Shown: positions 12,969 to 23,655 of the stretch, one piece after another
How the letters are laid out: every line of letters starts with the position of its first letter
Position numbering within the stretch: the stretch's first letter is position 1
Source of the DNA: Daphnia pulex
Taxonomy: Eukaryota; Arthropoda; Branchiopoda; Diplostraca; Daphniidae
Direction: 5' to 3'
NCBI RefSeq assembly: GCF_021134715.1
Contig: NC_060019.1
Span: 1,984,001 to 2,048,000, forward strand
DNA: 64,000 bases
Notes under the pieces: generated by a model
Seen by the model: the letters and a program-made list of their open reading frames with translations, nothing else
What the model was told of the DNA's origin: nothing
The model's database searches: none
Program-made: the position numbers and the translations under genes

Positions 12969-14990
12969 ATGAAGAAAGTGTCAAGATTCGCAAGGAAACG
13001 TGCTGTTGACCGAGGATTGTCAAAATTGTTGAAAACTACAAAAGAAGCCAGTTGTCAAACTGTTGTTGAGCAGCCGATAAGTTTTCCAGTTACAAGATAA
13101 TATGCACTAATTTGGACAATACAGGTCGGGACTTTCAAAAAATTACATTGTGTACATTACATCAAAACGTTACATTGTAAACTTTTTAAATTGCGTGCAA
13201 AGAAATGAAGAGGTATTGAAAACCCTACTATCGCAGATGATGATGCAGGCCAACTACTGCAGATTAATGTTGGAAACCAGGATGACATAACAAAGTCTCA
13301 GTTCTGGTAATATTCTTGAAATTACTGAGCCTTCAGAAACTACCGATAGTGGTGTGAATAGTGCCGATCACGTTCATTATATTTCTAGCAAAGAGGAAAT
13401 TTTGAAAGAACTTGCCTTATTATATTTAAAGAAAAGACTTTCTCTTAGCACCCTTGGAGCTATTTCTAAGTTAATAGTAGCACTGGGTCACAAAGATACT
13501 GATTGACCCAAGCAAGGACTATACTCCAAACAACCAATACTCCAATAAATAGCAAGTCACTCCATCATTTCTCTTTAAAAACAGGTCTCGTGGCAATGTT
13601 GAAGAAAGGTTTGGTTGACCATAACATTCTTACTATATCAAAATCCAAATAAATATTGATGGTACTAGTGACTTCAAAAGGAATTCCGTCGACCTATGGC
13701 CAATACTATGTCGTCTAACCAATGCACTTGATTCTTTGCCTTTTATGGTAAGCCTTTTTGCTAGTAAAGGAAAACCTTCAAATTTAGAAGAATTTCTACG
13801 ACCATTTCTTACTGAGCTGATCCAACTGCAAAGTGAAGTTTTAGAATTTGAAGGCAAAGTTATTTATGAAGTCGAAATAACTTTTTTTCGTCTGTGACGC
13901 TCCTGCTAGACAATTTCTAAAGACTATTACTAGGCATGGGGGCTATGGTGGCTGCGAACGTTGCAGCAAAACCGGTGTATTTGATCTAGTCTATCACTGC
14001 CTTACATTCCCGGAGATAGTCGATATTTTTCTTTGAACAGATGCCAAGGTACTTTTTACGCAATCAGGTACACAAGAACCACCACAAAAGAAGTAGTCAA
14101 CTGCTTCTTTTAAAGATCAACATAATATCGAGTTTCCCTTTGGTTGCATCTTGTTCTTTTTGGTGTTTCAAAACGGTTGTTGACGATTTGGACAGGATGC
14201 TGGAACAAGAAGCATTTTAAACATCGACTTAGCACATGGTAGAAGTTTCAACTGGAGCAATAAAGACTACTTAGGAGTCGTCTGTAGTATCCAGAAGAAT
14301 TTCACATAATTACTACTACACTGAAATATCCCAAACAGCTAAAAGCCAACGAACTGCGTAAAATTCTTCTTAATGTTGGAACAGTAATCTTCAAGGGAAT
14401 ATTATCAAGAGAAAAGTACACCCTTTTTTTGTATTTACATTTGGCAATTCGTATTCTCTGCTCTACTATACGTTGTCTAAAAACTAAAACCTACTATCCA
14501 TTGCCTCAAGATGGTTTGCAATATTTTACTTTTCAATTTGGAGAAATTTATGACAAGAACCACCTCATTTATAATGTTCATTCACTCATTCATTTAGTTG
14601 ATGACTGCGAGATCGATGGCTCACTTGATTCTTGTTCTGCTTTTCCATTTGAAACTTTCTTGGGTCAGGTGAAGATGCTCGTGAGATCCCCGAACAAAGT
14701 GCTCGCACAAATCCTTAAGAGAATATCTGAACTTGAAAAGTATCTGAGATGGAAACAACGATCAAGAATTCTATTCTTATCCATGAGAGTCCAGTTGCTT
14801 CGCTGAGAACACTCAAGCATCATGTAAAACCTGATACAAAGAAAGAATCTTTTTTCCTTTGCGACACTGGAATGGTTGTCAAAATTATGAGTTTCTTCAA
14901 TACTAGAGTATCAAGTCCGAAAACCTAGACATCATCAAATCGAGGGGCATGAAAGAGCAACAGAAACGTGTTCATATCGATGATTTGCTG
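12969..14990 (+). pseudogene. Decayed transposase of a large animal DDE-type element
   Basis: Pieces in several frames line up in the order expected for one protein. There is an Arg/Lys-rich start at 12,969 (MKKVSRFARKRA). A helical segment near 13,400-13,490 (ILKELALLYLKKRLSLSTLG) follows. A piece near 13,780-13,860 reads KPSNLEEFLRPF and ends EFEGKVIYEV. The best-preserved part, an open frame at 14,429-14,806, contains YNVHSLIHLVDDCE, FPFETFLGQVKMLVR and SPNKVLAQILKRI. The H..IHL.DD and 'F..FLG..K...R.PNK' blocks are characteristic of a widespread family of animal transposon proteins that I recall but cannot name securely. Stops and frameshifts separate the parts, so it is inactive. Confidence 0.65.
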
Positions 14991-15954
14991 TTGGTGTCTA
15001 AATGCTGGGTGATACTTTCTGCACCACATATGACGACGAAGTATGTAACAGATTATTTTGCAATTGCTCCAAGATTTGAATATTAACACCCTTCTTAAAG
15101 TTTGATTTTTCTATATGGGACGAAGTGCCGTTTGTAAACCAATCTAGATTTTCTTTCGTAACCCAATATTGACGAAATATCTGTAGGTCGTCATCACCCC
15201 AATAAAGACGTTTACACTGTTTCAATACATGTGTGTTCTGCTTGATAACCGTTGTAAAACAATACACTCAGATTGCAGCGAAAAATTCGCTCATTGCCAT
15301 AGCCAAGAATTGGATTCCATCATTTGCAATCATAACAACTAATAAATAATAAAAAATAACACTTGTATTTCCCCATATGGATTTCAGAGTTTGGCGTAAT
15401 GTTGTACTCGTCATTTCATTGATCAATGTCATACAGAAATGCAGTATTTTCAGTTTTGTACAAGTTTGTTTACCGATGTAACTTTTATTTTGCGGTGTCA
15501 TTTTCAAGCTTGAGTCTTATGGTAAACCAATGAAGGAATTCAACTACTGCGAATAATTCTCACTTTAATATGTGATGTTGGCTGAATTTTGGCTACGATT
15601 AGAATTGTTGCATTGGACTGGCAAGTTTGACCAAATGCGGTACCAAACTCTTCATCATTATGTCTGTTTTGTTCTAAGCTGAGAAAATCGGTGTCAGCGG
15701 AATGTTGGTTAACCTATAAGAAACTTGAAACTTTAATGGTGAACATTTGAAGTTGTCCCTATTCTAAAGTAACCTTGAAATCCTTTTATTAGAAATTATT
15801 TGTTGGTCACATTGGTTATCTGCGATGTACAGTACCCAACAAAAAAATTCGAACAGCGATTTTTTTTGTTTTAAGCCACCTAACCATATAGGTAATTCTA
15901 TACGGGGTTTGAAGGTAATATGGTGAAATAACATACTGTTTTTTTCTTTATTGC

Positions 15955-17148
15955 AGAAGCTCTAAAAACCTAGTAACAACGGCAACATCAAATAAGACTG
16001 TAACCAAAGCCCAGAAGTCAAAAGGTACGGTATGTAGTAATTTGAATTATGAAATTGTAAGTCCAGATTATAATTTTTTATATTTATGGTATAGTAACTC
16101 CAAAAGAAAAGCCAGAGTCTGATTCGTCTGAAGCAGATGGCAGTGACAGTTTTGTAACAAGCCTACCCTTCAGTCCGTTTAGAAAGAATGCTGAAAATCT
16201 AGATCACAATGGCTCCGAAGAATCTACGCCAGAGGACGAGGCGGAAGAAAGGAATTCAAATGGCTGCAATACGCCTACAGATGAAACGGGAACTCATCCA
16301 GCGCCGGAAGGGAGGAGGGGGGGGGGTAGTTTCACGCCCCAGATGAAGAGACCAGAGAAGATGGAACGGTAACTCCACCGATAGAAGGGGGTGTGGCTAA
16401 CACCCAAGTTGGAGAAACCAGATAATTTGTGGTGTACAACGGCGACGTAATACAGGATGTTATTTCTGTAAGCGATGAAGACATATTGGATAAGGACAAT
16501 GTCTTTATTTCTACACCTAAGTGACAACTACTAAAGATTTCTTTTGTTTACTATTTTGTTTTTGTGGCAATCCAGCAAGCAGAAAAAGCAATGTTGGTAC
16601 ATGTTGAGGTTGCAAAAATACTTATTGAGATCAAAATGGGAATGCAGCAGTTGACTGAATTGTTCATGGCGATGAGACTTGAAATCGATAACAGCCTGTC
16701 TATACCAATAAATGGCCCACCATTCCCAATTGACCGTGCTGATGAGTTGCCTGTGACAACTCAGAAGTTGTTCGAGGAACTTAAAGTTAAGATGAGGCAT
16801 GATGCAACGCTAAAAATACAAATCAGAAAAGCCCTGACCCTGGTGGGGACCAACAAGACCCTAAAGGCTATTGTCAGAAGTGTATTAAAGTTCTTTATGT
16901 CTAAACAGCTCAGAATGACGTACGAAGTAGCTTTCATAAAATTCCGAACGCGATTTTTTTGGCCAAAGCCATCTGTTTGGGGGGGGGGGGAGTTAAGTAG
17001 TAGGCCTAAAAAGCTACCGCCAAGAACGGTTCTTTTTCGGGTGATAACCAAGGACGAGCAACTAGCTATTATCTACCAGACGAAAAAGGGAAGGGTTATC
17101 AACCCAATCATATCTCGGAATATATTTGAAAAACAGTTCTTACCTTAA
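15955..17148 (+). pseudogene. Broken DUF4806-domain gene
   Basis: Three exons can be read. Exon one (15,955-16,024) is joined by GT-AG borders to an acidic, Pro/Thr-rich exon (16,095-16,520), and the last exon (16,576-17,148) carries the domain. The second exon changes frame at a poly-G run near 16,315-16,326: before it reads PTDETGTHPAPEG, after it, in another frame, PDEETREDGTVTPPIEGG. An in-frame stop follows near 16,423. The last exon holds the DUF4806 pattern (FPIDRADELPVTTQKL through LKFFMSKQLRMTYEVAF). DUF4806 is of unknown function and common in arthropod multigene families. At about 16,941 the frame enters a repeat-like segment with a 12-base G run, so the natural C-terminus is probably lost. 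Confidence 0.65.
16941..17045. repeat. Repeat-derived insert inside the DUF4806 exon
   Basis: The words ccgaac, cgattttttt, aaagccatct and a G run follow each other in the same order and spacing as in the foldback element at 26,262-26,465 (ccgaacagcgattttttt, aaagccatct, then gggg). A third partial copy starts at about 15,849. The domain homology of the surrounding frame ends here, which fits an insertion. Confidence 0.45.
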
Positions 17149-17382
17149 AAAAAACACCAAACCGGGATAACAATTCACTATTTGAAAAAAAGGAATGTGC
17201 CCATAGCGCTTTTTTTTTAAATTCCCTTTTGAAAAAATGTTATGATACAATAAAAAATAAACACAAAAAAATATAATATAAAAAAATATATCTAAAAAGA
17301 AATTTTATTGTATTAGCCAATATCATCGACTATTCGTCCAAGGTCTACCCAGACGTAACCAACAGTTTTAGGATCAATGAAA

Positions 17383-17758
17383 TCAAATAAAATCAGCCCA
17401 AACATCCTCCATATCCCCCCAAAGTTGAACAGTATTTGAAACAATACTTGTCGAATGATTCAAATTCCTAACAAACTTATTCCAAATTGACGTCATGGAC
17501 ATTATGTCAAGACTCTTAGGAGGCCAAAGAATAGAAGACGCCCTTTCGAGAAGAGAAAAACTTGGTAGCCACCATAGATCGGTGCGCCGAGTTATTTGAG
17601 GCAAAAATGGTTCTTCCGGGGGAAATAACCGAGTCCATGACTGCTAAGTAATTTTCAGTATTAAGATGTCCGCTTTCTATGCGATGTAAACTTCTTGGAC
17701 AATCAGCAGAAACAGCGCGCGTGCTAAAATAGTTCCCCTGCGCGATCGTTGAGGGCAC
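17383..17758 (-). pseudogene. Tc1/mariner transposase C-terminal remnant
   Basis: Two overlapping frames make up one decayed C-terminus. The upstream one has LHRIESGHLNTENYLAVMDS and then the degraded catalytic 'ASNNSAHRS' (normally QDNAP.H). The other has LWPPKSLDIMSMTSIWNKF, the counterpart of the Tc1 W-PPQSPDLN-I-E-N-LW motif, and ends LWGDMEDVWADF. The catalytic Asp is lost and a frameshift separates the parts. It faces away from the HTH copy at 18,317. Confidence 0.65.
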
Positions 17759-18316
17759 GTGGAAAATATTTCCCTATCAGCTTTCAATCTGGAAAAGAAA
17801 GAAAAGGCGCGCATAAATAAGCGGAAATTTTACACCACTAAATGTTTTCTTACCCAAACCGCTTTTTGTCGACGAATATCGCGTTTCTCCAAAATGAAAA
17901 GGACGAACTGCTAAATCCTTTAGCGAAGAGTTCTCTCTGCGTCATTCTAAGTTAATTTTTTGAAAAAAATGATACAGTTTTTTTGGAAACTTTCTGTTTA
18001 TAAGGGTGGAAGGAAACAATGGCCATTTAAATAGGCGCGTTATGTGCTTTTAGGGATGGGAGAAATCCTTGAATTATTGGTCAAACTGTCTGGGTCTCTT
18101 ATGCTATAACAAATGATATGAGGAAAGCATATTCTCTCGCAATTAAATTCTTACATTAAATGTTATGGCATCCATGACCAGACAGTTAGACCAGATCTTA
18201 CCAGATTTCAAGGACTTTTTCCGAAACGTAGAGGTAAGGGTATGATACTATATGGGGAGGGACATAATGGTTAGGGAGCGCAAAAATAAAAGAACAGTAT
18301 TATTCAAACATTCAAG

Positions 18317-18533
18317 ATGTTTCGAGCAGACCGGGGTAGGAAACATTTAAATTATCAAAAGCGTGCAGCTATCGTTGCGTTCACTGAAGCTGGTCAAACT
18401 GTGGCTTTTATTAGTGAACGCTTAGATATTGGGGCTGCTACCGTATCTTTATGGCAACATCGGTTCCGCGAAACCGGCAACATTATGAGGAAACGGAGAT
18501 CTGGTAGACCGACAAAATTGACCCCTGCAAATT
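18317..18533 (+). pseudogene. Tc1/mariner transposase N-terminal HTH remnant
   Basis: The frame begins MFRADRGRKHLNYQKRAAI and continues with a helix-turn-helix ([20 protein letters not shown]) and the GRP linker ([14 protein letters not shown]), the standard Tc1-family DNA-binding start. Homology to Tc1 stops after LTPAN, where an antisense piece of an RNA helicase gene begins. The 130 bp upstream also match the region upstream of the second copy at 19,339. Confidence 0.7.
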
Positions 18534-18829
18534 TGAAGGGCGTCTATACCAATGCGCGGATGACTTGAACTCCAGAATCCGTTGTCAATGACAAACATAA
18601 TGCCGTAGACTTTCAGCGACATCTTGGCGATGTTGGTGGCCACGATGATCCCATCGGAGGACTTTTCGAAAAATTTGGGCTTGCAATTTGGACGGAAGTT
18701 GAGAGTGGATGGGCAGCAGTAACGGCGGTGCGTCGTCAATTTGTCGCAATTTATTCCAATCGCTGTTATATTACCTCGCAAATGACTTCTATGTCGTCCT
18801 GTCCGGTCATGAAGATCAAAATGTCTCCT
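18534..18829 (-). pseudogene. Fragment of a DEAH-box RNA helicase (PRP16/DHX38-like)
   Basis: Reading the minus strand, three frames in order give [20 protein letters not shown], then [20 protein letters not shown], then [20 protein letters not shown] and VIDNGF....[10 protein letters not shown]. These match the DEAH helicase segment around motifs IV and V. The spacing and wording are closest, from memory, to the spliceosomal ATPase PRP16/DHX38. There is one stop and at least one frameshift. No intron interrupts the roughly 100 codons. It abuts the Tc1 HTH fragment in the opposite orientation. Confidence 0.7.
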
Positions 18830-19061
18830 GTAGCCAATGAAATGAGCATTAAATGGATTCTATGGACTAGATTTCATCATTTAAAAACGCTAACCTTGAG
18901 TTGGTTGCAGGAGGACTCGAATGGCCTGTTGAACCGCAAAATTCACGTATTCCTTGCACAGTTCTTACTGAATATGAGACCCACAAGAAAAGTTGGACGG
19001 GGAATGATGAAAACGAGCAAATTACCGAAGAAATCGGCACATTTGGTCTAGTTCATCGTAG

Positions 19062-19176
19062 CCGACATAACGATCAGCTTCAAATCTCGTCTACAGCTAT
19101 TGAGATGTCCATTTTCTATTGGTGTAAACTTCTAGGCCAATCCACAGAATCGCCGCCGCACGCTAAAATAGTTCCC
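19062..19176 (-). pseudogene. Second Tc1/mariner C-terminal scrap
   Basis: The bases from 'gagatgtccattttctattg' to 'aaaatagttcccctgc' match 17,655-17,741, the start of the first Tc1 C-terminal remnant, in the same orientation. Only about 100 bp are kept. It is followed, as at 18,171, by the gacccagacagtt motif that precedes an HTH start. Confidence 0.5.
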
Positions 19177-19338
19177 CTGCATTGAATTCATGACCCAGAC
19201 AGTTGAGTAGATCTCGCCAGATTTCAAGGACTTTTCCCCATAAATATAGGTAAGGGAATGATAATGGTTGGGGGGGATGGTGACATAATGGTAAGGGAGC
19301 GCAAAAAAAAAGTATATGTAAATTGTTCAAACATTCAA

Positions 19339-20100
19339 CATGTTTCGAGCTGACCGTGGGAGGAAACATTTAAATGACCAAGAACGTGCAGCCACTGCTG
19401 TGTTTACTGAAGCCGGTCAAACTATGTGGCTTTTATTAGTGAACGCTTAGATGTTGGGGCTGCTACCATGTCTTTATGGCAACATTGGTTCTGCGAAATC
19501 GTCAATGTAATGAGGCAAAGGGGCCCCGTTAGACCAAAAGAATTAACCCCTGCTAATGAAAAAGATATTGTGCTTGACGAAACGGCAAAACCAATAACAT
19601 CCGCCCAGGAGATAGCCGGTAATTTTTGAAAATTACCTCATTTTTATTTTTTGTTAACATCCTAAATCATTGCTAGATGTAACATAAGACAATGTTGGTC
19701 CCCTTACTATCATACGCGTTTAAAAAAAGGAGGCATTCATTCTCGGAGAGCTCCGAGTAAATTATTTCTATCCGTAGCACAAGCAAATTTACGGTTGGAA
19801 TTTGCACTAACGTTTACCCAAAAACCCGAATAATTTTGGGATTATGTTTTTTTCAGATGAAAAAAAAACATTTGGGTATGATTGACGATTAACATTATAC
19901 TAAAATGTCTAACTATTAATAATATGTTTCATTAATTTTTTAAAAGATCTGACGAATGTAGAAGGGTGTTTGTTTATCGAACAAACGGAACCCGATTTGA
20001 TACTAATCATGTGCAAATAAAAGACAGGAGTGTGAGGAAATCTGTGCCCGTATGAGCTTGGTTTTCGGCCAGCGGTTCTGATGACTCTGTTCATATCCGT
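19339..20100 (+). pseudogene. Tc1/mariner transposase remnant, second copy
   Basis: It starts MFRADRGRKHLNDQERAA, shifts frame near 19,426, and continues FISERLDVGAATMSLWQHW to KPITSAQEIAGNF. Farther on, the catalytic-domain start FSDEKTF (near 19,850) and the block CRRVFVYRTNGTRFDTNHV (near 19,950) followed by SVPV.AWFSASGSDD are readable. Stops and frameshifts make it inactive. It is a diverged copy of the element at 18,317. Confidence 0.65.
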
Positions 20101-20114
20101 CGACTACGGATATG

Positions 20115-20465
20115 ATATGGTAAATCTGTGAGAATTGTCAGGAGAAAGGGGAAAAAATATGTGACGTCCTCGTGCAACGAAACTTGATTCCAAGACCACA
20201 AACTTCTCCTCGGAATATTTTAGGTTCTCCCATCTACAGCTTCACCATAGGTATTCAGCTTTTCATGAATCAAATGCAAGGGCTGTTACTTTTTGATCAT
20301 TCTCAGTGCTACTTTACTGTACTGTTGACTTTCTTTAAGGAACTGGACATTCATCAAGGTTGGGTAACATCAATTCGAGATTCTCCAATATTTCCCCTCA
20401 TCACATTTGCTACAATGCATTCATCTATTCTGCTACACTGCAAGTTTACCAAGTAAGTTCAGCAA
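20115..20465. repeat. Dispersed repeat, copy 1
   Basis: It matches 24,265-24,580 in the same orientation. Shared anchors are 'gtgacgtcctcgtgcaacga', 'acattcat', 'taacatcaattcga' and 'tgcaagtttaccaagtaa'. The copies differ by many substitutions and indels. In copy 2 one frame reads VADREWKQRRDVLVQRK, so the repeat may derive from a gene. Confidence 0.6.
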
Positions 20466-20594
20466 CTATTTAGACACACACCTAACCCTTTAAAAAAATG
20501 GTTTCGTTCGTGTTGTTTTTTTTCCGAGTCTTCTTTTTTTTCCGTTCGGGGGCCCTTTTATTTTCAAGTGCGGTGCTACTCTAGGTTAACTGGA

Positions 20595-20760
20595 GTTTTT
20601 CATGGCTTCGGCTGTTGCTCTGGCTTGACTGTCCCGTTTGTCTTCCACTTTAATTCATCCGGGCTTTCAGCTTCCTTGCTTTCTAGCTCGCTGACTGGTA
20701 CTGAAGAGCGGCTTTGGTTGGCTTCTTTCGACCTTTCGTGGAATTCACCTTTCGCAAGAT
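20595..20760 (-). pseudogene. Possible coding fragment, unrecognised
   Basis: One minus-strand frame is open and has a protein-like mix (SVPVSELESKEAESPDELKW, then TVKPEQQPKP before a stop). I do not recognise it. The evidence is composition only; the other strand also has an open frame here. Confidence 0.25.
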
Positions 20761-22900
20761 AAGTCATCTACGATTGGTTAAAATTCCGAATAAAAGCTGA
20801 AACAGCTTTAGTGTCTACGCGTTCGAGAAGAAGTGCCGACAGGCTTTGTGACACAAACACATCGCTTTAAATGGTAGCATACCTATACGTTGTCCTTGGA
20901 ACTGGTGCGAGGCAAGTTCAAGTCGAGTGCGAGTCAATGTTATCTTACGCAACATTTGAGGTGAATTTCCGTTATGTGGGTTTTTGTAACTTGCAAATAT
21001 TGCGATTCTGTGTTACGATCGATCATGTTATCGTCAGAGCGTAGTTCGAAACGTCAATCTAACAAGCTGTAAGATATTCTTTGTTATTCTTTATCGGGAG
21101 ACGTTGACGTTATGACTTATAGACTCGATGAGAATGACGTATGAGGCCAATCCAAACAAACAGCAGCGTCTACAGAAGAATTTTGTCACTCAATTTCATT
21201 GTCATGATGTACGACGTAGTCGTTTAATATGCAGATACGAGCAGCTGCATACCTTTACAATTCTACTTTTTTACTGCAATTTCTTCTATATTTGAATATT
21301 CTTTCTTTTTGGACACTCTTTATGTATTCCTCCTCTACCGTGAATGACTGGTCTGGACTGGAATTCTTGAGAAGAGGTACGGTAACCAGAGTTTTTGAAA
21401 CAAAAGATTATTGGTTATTCCCAAATGCGAGCTATCGTCAATGCTGGTCGTTTTCCACAATAATAAGAGGATCTCCGCCCTATCGTGTCAAGGTGAAGTA
21501 GGTAGAAATTTGAAATTTAGGCTGCTAATGTACATCTTTGTCATTCTAAAGAAGGCCAGCGTTTGTACCTGCAGTGTTCAGTTTTTTAATTAGAAAGTGA
21601 TTTTTGACAGGATCGATTAAATAACTATTATTCGTAATATTCCATTCAGTTGAGTTTTTTTTTCGTTTGCCAAACGCCGGTTGCGTAACGTAGATAATTT
21701 CTTTGTTTTTATAAATTAGATAAGGTATTTTAACTATTAAGTCTCTTGATAAATTTTATTTATTTTTTCTTTACTTTATGCGCTGATTTATCTTCATGTT
21801 ATGGGAGTGATTGTCTGCGCAACCGTGTTCGATTGAGTATTAATCGGGATACTGTTTGCGCACGCAATTAACATTAACAGATTCATTTAAGAAGTGAATT
21901 TAATTTTCAATCGATTATACTTATGAAGCGAAGTGTAATTTCAAGATTATTTACAATAATCCTTCATTTATTCAGAGATGATTTACTCCAGTATTTTGGT
22001 ATTAATTAATTTTAAAAAAATTTTGCGATTGTCGTAAAATTAAGAACTCTTGTGATAGCGAAAGTGAATTGGTGTATTTTAAAAAAGAAAAATCCTCGTG
22101 CAAGGCAGTCGAGAAAGTCTTTGCTCAAATCACCTGTGGCAATTTCAAGTGATCACCAATAGTGTTCATCTGTCTGAAATGGAAAATTCAACTTCGACGA
22201 AACTGATTCTTTTGCTAAATCATTGCCCTACCTCGTGCAAAAAAACAAGTGTTATATGACGCATAGGAGTTCAGCGTGTCAAAGACAACAGCGTCGCATA
22301 GATCGTGAATCGTGATGCATTTTTGTCAACTTTCGGATGAAATTCTTTTCATTATTATTGGCGCACATTCGATTTCAAATAACGAGCCGTCGTAATCTAC
22401 ATGAGTGGATTGGAACGAGAGAACTTTTTGGGCAGGGGGCGATACTTTGATACAAATGAACCGTATGGGAAATGTTTTAGTTATATCAGTAGTAGTATGG
22501 ATAGTTCTCCGTATTTAAGTTGTTGTGTGGAAACTTTTCATTACTCTTTGTTCATATTCTACCCATCATTGACTCAAAGGAAAAAACTTGGTCGATGGCG
22601 AGATGTGAAAGATATGCAGCTTAAAGAGTTGCGAAAAATTAAGTTATATCAGATGGCTCCAGCCAAAAATTAAATAGGCACACGATAACAAGATCAGGTA
22701 GTGTGGCATCCCGAAAGTAACGCCTGAAATCAATTTCAACGCGTGATGAGCGATGACACCCTGAAATAATGCGAGCAAACTTTTGATAGCTACCGACAGT
22801 GTTCCCTTAACTCAAGAACAAAACAGTAACACAGACAGCGTATACTTTATTATTTGTTGGATTCTAGTCATCAATTTTTTCGAAATCATTCCGTCTCCGG
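20761..22900. other. Non-coding, nothing recognised
   Basis: Open frames at 21,229-21,501 and 22,401-22,673 have no family resemblance. The sequence is A/T-rich with several T runs. It leads into the SPT6-derived exon. Confidence 0.45.
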
Positions 22901-22907
22901 TTTTTAG

Positions 22908-23190
22908 GCGTGTCATTTTCCTCTTTGATTCTGAAGTAACAAATCCGGAAGAACGTGTCCATCCAGGACAAATGATTGATTGTCGCATCACCAAGAAAAA
23001 CTTCAAAGACTTTTCGGTAGTTGTTACTTCAAAACCTTCCGATTTGATGGAAATAAATGGTGCATGGCGCCCACCAAAGGATGCATTCAACCAGCTGAAG
23101 AGGCCATGCTGAAGGCAGAAGAGAATTCCAAAGAGCGCAAGCATCGTCCAAACAACACAGAACGTGTCATTTTTCATCCGGCTTCAAATC
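22908..23190 (+). pseudogene. Fragment of transcription elongation factor SPT6
   Basis: A splice-acceptor AG at 22,906-22,907 is followed by VTNPEERVHPGQMIDCRITK, FKDFSVVVTSKPSDLMEING and AWRPPKDAFN. After a frameshift near 23,085 it resumes AEEAMLKAEENSKERKH and ERVIFHPAS. This is the S1 domain and the lead into the SH2 domain of SPT6 (NPEERV..GQ.I.CRI.K, FSV...SKSSDL, RVI.HP.F). Nothing before or after belongs to SPT6, and the frame then runs into an Arg/Ser-rich sequence of another origin. The retained acceptor suggests a genomic DNA copy, not a retrocopy. Confidence 0.65.
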
Positions 23191-23261
23191 CAGTTACTAC
23201 GGTCTCGGTGCAGCCGCTTCCTATTCTGGTTGTATCGGCTCCTTCGATCGATCCCAGAGCC

Positions 23262-23655
23262 AACACAACATCGAATACGACCGAAAAAAGGTCACGGAGT
23301 CCAACTTGCCGTTCCAGGTCACGCAGTCCGAATCGTGATCGGGACCGCCCGTAGGTCCCGGGATCATGCAACGATCGGATCGAGCAACAGAAGAAACGAT
23401 CGCAGTCGATCACCGTTACCATCGAGACGTCCGTCTCCTCGTTCCCCTGTCGTGGCTCCCGTTTAAACGCCTATCGTAGCCCCTGCCCCAGCCAATTCCT
23501 TCCCTCTCATCCCTCTCGAGGTGTATCAGTGCGCTTATTCCCGAGAACGTCATGAATGCCCGAGGGGCGATCTCTGCCCGTATGACCACGGATACCAACC
23601 GCCGGATCTGGGGTTATTGAAGTTGCTGTCGTACATCTCGGGTTCCAATTCTTAA
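23262..23655 (+). pseudogene. SR-rich plus CCCH zinc-finger fragment, RBM26/27-like
   Basis: An Arg/Ser-rich stretch (RSRSPTCRSRSRSPNRDRDR, later RSRSPLPSRRPSPRSP) is followed, in the same frame as the latter piece but past a stop at 23,464, by a canonical zinc finger: CAYSRERHECPRGDLCPYDH, spacing C-x8-C-x5-C-x3-H. The GD.CPYDHG ending after an SR-rich, Pro-rich lead is typical of the RBM26/RBM27 family (Drosophila swm). The assignment is from memory. It directly follows the SPT6 piece, so the two unrelated fragments sit head to tail. Confidence 0.5.

Larger units (their letters stand above)
8856..15840. mobile_element. Probable large decayed transposon with CCAAT-rich flanks
   Basis: Both flanks (about 8,870-11,700 and 15,500-15,835) are dense in attgg/ccaat words on both strands, while the centre holds a decayed transposase (12,969-14,990). 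The left flank also contains a diverged internal duplication. This mirrors the motif-rich ends of the elements at 549-1818 and 52,468-54,690. I did not find convincing terminal inverted repeats, so the borders are approximate, and a smaller TIR element (11,768-12,570) is nested inside. Reading it as one element is inference. Confidence 0.4.

Noticed and set aside
18449..18781. Intact 110-codon minus-strand gene
   Set aside because: Only the middle matches a helicase; its ends are frameshifted helicase or Tc1 sequence.
22401..22673. 90-codon frame upstream of the SPT6 piece
   Set aside because: No family resemblance and no splice link to the SPT6 exon.
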